In this document: in pieces, positions 56,601 to 64,000 of the stretch
Numbering within the stretch: position 1 is the first letter of the stretch
Layout of the letters: each line of letters begins with the position of its first letter
Assembly: GCF_009870125.1 (NCBI RefSeq)
Contig: NC_046679.1
Location: 13,640,001-13,704,000, forward strand
Direction of reading: 5' to 3'
Length of the DNA: 64,000 bases
Origin: Drosophila pseudoobscura
Lineage: Eukaryota > Arthropoda > Insecta > Diptera > Drosophilidae
Notes under the pieces: generated by a model
The model's database searches: none
Seen by the model: only the letters and a program-made list of their open reading frames with translations
What the model was told of the DNA's origin: nothing
Program-made: the position numbers and the translations under genes

Positions 56601-59600
56601 AAAATTATATCTTTTTCTTAATGTATATTTTCCTATGCCGCATTAAACACAAATCGAGCCTGGGCCCGCGGGCCAGTTTTGATTGCGTGTCCTCGTCCCG
56701 GTCCTGGACATTGTATTCTGCTCTCAGTCTTGGTCCTGCTTCTGCTCCTGGCCATGGTTCTGCTTTTGGTTCTGGTTAGTTTTTGAGCTTTGTTTGTTTT
56801 TCCTTTCCTTTCCTTCCACACTCTGCGGCTGCTACTGCTGTTGTTGTTGCTCTTGTTGTTGTGGGGCTTTCCCTGGAAATCCGATTTATTTGCATTCGCT
56901 CTGAGTGCCTGCCCATCGCTCGTCTATTTCCGCATTTTGTTTGTATTTCTGTATGTTTTTGTTTTGTGGTTTTTTTCCTGGTCGATCCTTGCGGCTAGTC
57001 CTATATTAAAGGTGCAAGTTTAAAGTTCCAGTCGAAGAAGCAGCAGGAGTGGTGGCTTTGGCCTTTAAGCGGGCCTAATTAAGTTGCCTAATTATTTATG
57101 GTTGAAACTGACTTCGGGGCACTTTCGCGACCAGGATGCGCAAACAATGTCAAGCAAACAGTTGGCCCGTTTCATGGCCGCCCCCGGCCATATTGATTAG
57201 GTGCGTAAATATGGCCAAGATGGCGGCGGATATTCCGCTTGTCGTGTTTGTGTCAAGTGTGCCTTGACGCTGATGGGGCCTAATGGCTTGTGCCGCACAG
57301 TGCACTGTGGCGCAGGCTCAAAGGAATGTTCAGGAACTATTAATAATCATTTAATTTCAGGTATGAATCAGTAATGGGAAGGGAAGACATTCTGAGGAAG
57401 ATTTCTGTCAGTGCTTCGTTATTTAAATGTGTTAGTGCAATCGAAAAACTTTTCTTAGTTTAATTTGCTTAATCTTTACAAAAGAATCCCCCACAAATTG
57501 TTTATTCGATTCTAAGTATGTAAATATCATTGCTAAACTTTTCTTTTTCTACATTAAGAGGATTTACGATTATATGGTGTCGAAAACATCCATAAACATC
57601 CATGATTAGGAGCTCGAGCTAATACTTAACTTAACTTTAATCTGTTGAAATGCTTTATGTACATATATGCTAATCCAATCGCTAAACTTTCTCCTGATGA
57701 ATGGTAACTGTTTTTCTGAAACTTTCCTAAATTGGCCTTAACAACTTTCTGAAGCTAAAAGTAGCTTTATTGTAATTCAATTTACCTTTGGAAAAACTAA
57801 ATAAAATAAATTTAAACTTTTTTTGCATGCTTTCCCATTTGATTGGCAGAAAAGTATGCTCCAAATTATTGGCAACCAAAGTTTGCCTTATATTTACCTA
57901 ATATCCACTGTGCCAGATTTCAAAAATCGCCAAAACTTACAAGCAAAAAATTATAGAAATAAGACGAGATTGGGCGTCGCACGTCAAGTGCACTTTCAGC
58001 TAAAAGCAACCGCAGCGAGGATTTCCCAGGAAAATGTGAAGTTTTTCGCGCTGCGCTGTTGGTTGGTAATAAAACGTTTAACGCTGCTAACAGGCAGACC
58101 AGACGGAGGCGTGGGGCAGGGGGGGAAAGTGAAAGGGGAATAGCCCGGCAAACTTTGTTGTTATTGTTGCTGTCGATATTTGAAAAGTTGCTGGCCAATT
58201 TTCTTCAAGGACGAGGAGCAACTGAAATTTGCCGTAATTAACTGAAACGTTTGCATTTTAATAGACTTTGCATAAATTGTGCGTTAAGTTCGAAACAAAA
58301 CAGTGGTGGGGCATGGAAAAGGCAACATTATGAATAAAGTTTCTTCAACTGAACAACTTGTGCCATAATCGATATGTTGAGCTGTGAATGGGGCTGCGTG
58401 TGGAGCTTCGAACGACAGGCATACGCCACATCAAGTATACGCAATGTGGTACCTAGAGAGAGAGAGAAAGAGAGGTGGTGGTGTGGGTTTGTGTTCAGCA
58501 AAGCATGACTAATGACAACTTTGGTCAGACGTGTACATGCCATGCCAGCACTACGGGGGTATATATCATTTCGTTTAGCAAATAACAAATATCAAAGCCA
58601 GAGCAGAACCAACATGGAGAGATGGCGACGAGAGACAGAGAAATAAAGATAAATAGTGTTTGGAAATGGTCTCCATGTTTCACTTTGCAGATGGAACAAA
58701 AATTGTAGCACACTCTAGAGAAGAGCGACGTAGCTCATAGGAGCATTCAAGTTTATTCAACAGAAGGTAAGGCAGTCCCAGAGAACGTACGGCCCAGATC
58801 AGATGCTTCCCAACACAGTTGCAGCATATGGGTAAAGGCGGTACAGCTTTACCTTCTATCGAATATACCTTGGAAGCATCTATCTCTAGTCGCCACTCTG
58901 TCTTTCTTTTTCTCTATCTCTCTCCGTTTCTCTGTGGCTTCTCCTTCTCTGAGCGAGTGGCACAACGAGCGCATTTGCAACATTTATTGAGTCGTTGAAC
59001 GAGTTGAATGAGTTTGGGTTTTTATTTTTAAACGCTGGCTGCTGATGGAAACCTCCAGAGCACCCGGACATAGCGACGGGGAGGATATACGGGTTAAATA
59101 TTGATTTACGACCACACACACACACATACAGTGTGTGGAAGCAGAAAGAGAGAGCACATACTTGGACCCTGGGCGACCGCAAAACAATGCTGCAAACTGG
59201 AATTTGTTTTTCAAATTATGTCCAGGCGGGAATTTCTATTTAAATATGCAATATGTAGAGATATATATGTATATACTATAATATCCCAAGGGGCATGAAA
59301 GAGTTTGAGGATGAAAAATGAAAACTGAGGCTCATCTGCTGTGGGGTGATAATGAGAATGTTTGGTCCTGTTCCAAGCTGAACCCCAATGTGTTCATGCG
59401 GCTGGCCAAACTCCATTCAAAACTTCAACATATTCAAACAGTGAGTGCTGCTCCCCTGCAGGCTAGCACCATCAAAGCACCAAAGTAGTCAAGCGCATGT
59501 TTATGAGGCTCATTAAGAGAGGTTCTGCCCGGTTGGCCAGGCCTGGCTCCGAATCTTGGGACAGATGAAGCACAAAAGGAAGCTGAGTGAATTTCGATTT

Positions 59601-62600
59601 GGATGGCATACATTACGAGTAGATGGCTGTGGCTTTAAGCGAAAATTGAATGTCAAGTGCAGGGCGGAAAGAGAATGCCTGCAAGCATGCAAGATGCTCG
59701 AGTCTGAAGACAAGACCTCGACCAAGAAGGAAACGATGCGCGTCGATGCCAGGAGTCTAGGGGCAGACAAAATGCGCAAATTGGTTTCACTTGGTAGGGC
59801 AAGCGTGAAAACGATGTTGTCCTAGTACTGGTAGCACCAGGACCATCACTCGACTTTTTCCCAGCTTTACAGGAAAACTTTACTCAAGTTGCGGGAAAAC
59901 TTTTCCGCCTCACGTTGCACATTCGACTCACGGCCGGCCCACATGGCGGATGACAAATGTGCCCACTGCTGATTCGCAAATCGCTTCCTCCGACCTGGAG
60001 CATTAGAATAAAGCAGAGCTGCAGCATGACTGAGATGGTCTTGGGGTCCGTGCTCTGGGGCTCCACTCTCGACACCCGAGGTGTTGGTAATCTGTTCTCC
60101 GGCCTCGATTATTGTTACGGCTGTGTGCTGTGTGCGTTGCCCTCGAGTGTCATAATAATTAAATGGAATTAATGCCAAGCCAGCCAGAAATTCATCACGC
60201 CCACAATCAGTTGCGTGCCGCACTCGCTTTGTTATTCAAGGTGGCAGACTCATTTGTAGGCCAGTCCGGCTACGGGTCCTGCTTCAAGACCATCTTTTGC
60301 GGTGCCTGTGAGCCATTGCTTTGTTCGTTGCCTTTGTTTTCCTTATGGATTCCTGGCCTTGAACTAAGGATAAGGATGCCAAGTCTTGCTCCGGCTTCTC
60401 TCTCTCTCTCTCTGTGTCTCATAGGGAAATCACACCCACCCACTCTGATTGTGGGTACTGAAAAAATTCCTTGGGAGCTTTTCTTGTGTGTGTGCTACCT
60501 TGGGTTTCGCTGCCCACGCCGATGGGGAGGCCATGTATGTATGCTTTATGGCTCATACCCGATTCCCATTTCTGGGACCCGAATAAACAAAAATTGAATA
60601 TTTAAGCTGGCGTTTAGGTCTACACTTATTTATCAATGCCAATAGCTCGCCTCGATCCCAACTATGATTCATGAAGCGAAGATTTCCTTCGGACAAATTG
60701 CCTCCCGTTGGGTCTTGGGTCCACTCAAAAGACTTTACAATTCCAGGCAGGAATATTTTAATAAATTAATCAAAGTTCCTGCATAAGAAACGAAAAGGTA
60801 CAAGACCACCAGGAAACCAGAAACCTAGAAAAGATAAAGTACAAAACCATCAACACAGTGGAAATTCCGTAGATGTGCAGATGTGCAAACCGCAGAATTT
60901 TTGTATAAGTTTCAGACAGCCCCTTTAATTGCCAGCAGTTCTTGCATACAAAGAGAATTCCCCAATCTGCCATGTCACTCAGAAACTCGACTTTGGTTGA
61001 GTGTACAACAATATGCACATATGTATCTCTAAATAAATGTCTGCATGTCTCCTTTGTGTTGGAAAAATTCCAGACAGCTTGAGCTGAGCTCCGACAGTTG
61101 GAAAATATTACAAATATTGAAACCAGACCGTACCAGATGCTTTTAATACGACATTCATCCACAGATACACTGGGAGAAAAAACTGCATAAAGTCTAAAGG
61201 TATTTTTAAAGGGAAATTAAAAGTAGGAGATATTTCCAAAAGAAAGCAGACCCTTGTCGACTAGTTCTTAATATTCAAAGTATACTTCGTTTGAAAACTA
61301 GTTCTTTTCAGCGTATTTCAAGAAGAACAGCTGTAAGCGTGTGTTTGCCTGGGTGTAATTGTGTGCACTTGACTGAGGCTCTGATTTATGTACTAGCAAA
61401 GAGCCGCATACGAGAACATTGCACTCGAATCCCCGAATCAATGATTGATGGCGGGGCATTGGGTACATCAATCATGCGTCTCACGCCTCAGCGATAATTT
61501 GATGGATATTCAATAGTCAGGCAGCGGTGCCGTGGCTCCTGTTCGCCCTGTGACATGCCCCGAAGTTTATACATTCGAAATGGCACTTTGGTTTCGGTGG
61601 CAAACATTTCAGTTGCAAAAAATTCGGCGGTGAACATTTTACATGCACAAATGCTGGCTTTTGATTATTTATGCAGTTATGCAAGAACCTCGAACCTCGA
61701 CACGAGTTCAAAGTGCATTCACTGGTTGCTGCGGCTGGCTGTCGCTGCTGCCAAGTCAAATGCATAACCGAATAAAGTTCGGGCTCAACTTGGTTTACCC
61801 GTTGCTCGTCGTTGAGTCCAAGGGTGTACGTATACTTATTCGTGTGAGTGTGGCATACGGAGAAAACCGAGTGTATCTAGCCATGTTCGTCTGGTTTTCC
61901 ATTTGTTCTTCGAGGCCTTTTCGAGCTACAGCTACAATGGTTTTTCATGTAGACTTCTCTGAATCTCAGGTAGAAGGCCGTTGAAAATAAACACAAAGTG
62001 TTGTGGCATTCACCTTTTGAGGCAAGTTTTGCGAAATTGCTGCCCGCAATGATAATCTCTTTGGCAGCATTGAACTTCACTTAGATCATGTTCTGCTGAA
62101 TAGCGGGTATCCCCTAGTCTTAACAGCATCTAAACCACTCTCAGATTTTCCAAGCCACAGTTTGGTTTATTTTTTCCTTTTGATGTTGGGGGGCAGCTCT
62201 CCATTTGTCGAATGCTTAAAGCCATTTGAAAATGATTGGCTTTTATGTCAATAAGCGTCTCGGTTGCCCTCACTTGTTTCTGTGCCATTTTTCCTGTTTT
62301 TAGTCCCGCTTTTTGCCATGGCTTTTTTTTGTACTCTCAAGTTTTTCATTCTTCTGCTTTCTGTGTTCGCGATATTTTCTGAGAGTCTTTCGACTGTGTC
62401 GTTATTTAAGTGCCCCAATAAAATACAATAAATATACTCATAAATTCTTATACATTTATATCATGTGTACATATATAAATAAGTACATCAGCGTTTTTGT
62501 GTAGCTTGCAGCCAGAGGAAAACAAAAAGTTGTCGCGTTTTAATAGACCAAAAAAGAGAAGAGCCAATATTTTTGATACCCCCCAGCTTCTGGTCACTTA

Positions 62601-64000
62601 AAGTTTTTATTTTCCCGAAAAGGGAGCTTAAAATTTCACTTTGATATCTCGATGGCGGGCCTGGCAGAGCAGCTGCCAGAGCCCTGATGCCATAAATCTT
62701 CGAGGCCGCATCCTGCCACATGCGTGGAGAGGAGCCTTGGAATTAAATTAAAACGTGTGCCTCTGCTGCTCCAATTTTCACACCGCAACACAGTTCGGAG
62801 GTAGAGAGTTTTTCCAAATCAAATTTGCAATAAGTTGTTAAACATCGAGGCGTAAAAAAAGCATTCGTCACTCATTTTTTGTGTGTGCATAAATCTAAAT
62901 TCAAACCTTTTTCGGGTTGCGTTTTGTTGCTTTTGCGCTGCCAAGTGGCACGCACAATTGATTTATGAAAATTTATTGCACACACGCCGAAGACCCAACG
63001 CACACACCCAAAACCATCCACACTCTCACACACAGACACGAGTTTTCCGTTTGATTAGTGCAGGCGCCCTGCGATAGGCAACAATTTCGTTGGCGAAATT
63101 AAAGTCTGCCACGGCAGCGGCAATAAAATCAAAGCCATAAAAGCTAATGAGCCCGAAAACTCGTCGTCGTTGTTGTCACAGCCATCTCCGCCCTCCAGCA
63201 CTCCCTTTCGTCCACACAACAGAATATCTAATACATGTACATATGTATGTATACATATATACATATGCTCGTATCTACGAGCGCCTGCACTCTTTCATCA
63301 AATCAAACACGAAACAATCTTGGCCCTCCCCCACAGTACTAATAAAGTGCAAGGATATAAGTATTATACGTTTACGTGTATGTCTTGCCAAACTTGAGAC
63401 TTAAATAATGGTTGAAAAAGGCCAAGAATAAGAAATTTAAATTGAGAAATTAAAATTTTCCCCCTTTTCATTCGAATGTTTTAAGGTGGTTAAGTCTCCA
63501 AGTAATGGGTATCCTATAGTCAATACATCAGATTCTCGGTTCTTACTTGTTTCAGCTCGGTTTAGACCATAAAATGATGGCGATCGACGGCTACCTACGA
63601 CAGGGAATGTCATAAAATTTACGCAAATTGTTGTTTTTCCCGATTCCGATGCCCGATGTCGACGTAGATGCCTGATGCTTGCTTACCGTTATTGCCTGTG
63701 AGTGTGCATAAATCGAGCCAAAATACAAACAGAAAATATATTTATGGGAAGATCCGAAGAAGGCCAGGCAAGGGATTTATGCACTGATAATAAAATGGAA
63801 TTGTTGCCCATACACTGAGAGATTTAGGACTGAACAACGGGCCCCGAAATACACAAAAATTACCTATATACAAATTGCTAAAAGTCCTCTGTAGCACCCC
63901 CAAATATGACCCATATGTGGATAAACTTGTTAATAGTCAAAATAATTAATGAAAGTATCTTTGGGGTGCTTCTATTACATTCCACCTCAATCTGTGAAAA
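50700..64000. other. 13-kb region without a supported gene
   Basis: No frame with recognisable protein features was found on either strand. Simple repeats include cagca units near 54025-54050, a TTG/TTC run near 56833-56865, a GA array at 58455-58474, a CT array at 60397-60413 and an AT-rich palindromic stretch (atacatatgtatgtatacat) near 63231-63268. Two splice-flanked short segments at 54866-55047 are the only exon-like signal. It is probably intergenic or intronic regulatory DNA of a gene to the right. Confidence 0.55.
54866..55047 (+). other. Possible pair of short coding exons
   Basis: Segment 54866-54914 is bounded by tatttgacag and by the strong donor cctg/gtaagt. Segment 54997-55047 is bounded by acatcaacag and cgagg/gtaagtaag. 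They join in phase across an 82-base intron to read ..GVAVELFCRFRRL/RRKAVPWGGQNQ... No family was recognised, and no further exon of the same gene was identified nearby. Confidence 0.2.

Noticed and set aside
59867-60223. A 118-codon minus-strand frame in the right-hand desert
   Set aside because: No recognisable domain, no supporting splice sites or promoter, and the plus strand is similarly open.
1-64000. CRISPR arrays, prophage, bacterial operons, tRNA or rRNA genes
   Set aside because: None seen. Gene structure is that of an insect nuclear genome, and no tRNA B-box with matching arms was recognised by eye.

Overview
The window is animal nuclear DNA from a fly of the genus Drosophila. Multi-exon genes have short GT..AG introns, the flanking DNA is rich in CA/GT, GA/CT and CAG arrays, and typical fly core-promoter motifs (DRE, Ohler motif 1, Ohler motif 6) are present. 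The largest gene is an unmistakable trithorax (trx). The species group (perhaps obscura) is a guess. Seven protein-coding genes are supported, and nearly all exon joins below were checked for reading phase. Layout from left to right: 1-9211 is non-coding flank with many simple repeats and no supported gene. 9587-11838 (+) is a ten-exon, three-Ig-domain neuronal adhesion protein of the DIP type, preceded by a 5' leader exon with an uORF. 12408-14295 (-) is an eight-exon collagen prolyl 4-hydroxylase alpha-subunit paralogue that converges on it. 15176-16531 (+) is an uninterrupted BET-like bromodomain gene resembling the testis tBRD proteins, with a degenerate second bromodomain. 17845-38366 (+) holds the trx promoter, a non-coding first exon, a 7.3-kb first intron and seven coding exons for a 3774-residue Trithorax protein. 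39871-42987 contains three paralogous secreted, alanine-rich coiled-coil genes resembling the DUF745 family (one on -, two on +); the first two share a 122-bp intergenic region. 43990-50683 (+) is mitochondrial methionyl-tRNA synthetase, with one anomalous 4.46-kb intron. 50700-64000 is a 13-kb stretch without a supported gene. The trx and methionyl-tRNA synthetase genes are widely expressed types, and both carry motif 6 plus motif 1 promoters. Each promoter sits at the end of a copy of the same roughly 600-700-bp dispersed repeat (17345-17934 and 43190-43902), which is the most interesting structural observation here. A further divergent pair of motif 6/motif 1 modules at 16880-17154 has no assigned gene. 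The DIP gene, the hydroxylase, the bromodomain gene and the coiled-coil cluster have no evident pathway link and look like independent neighbours. No prophage, CRISPR array, complete transposon, tRNA or rRNA gene was recognised.
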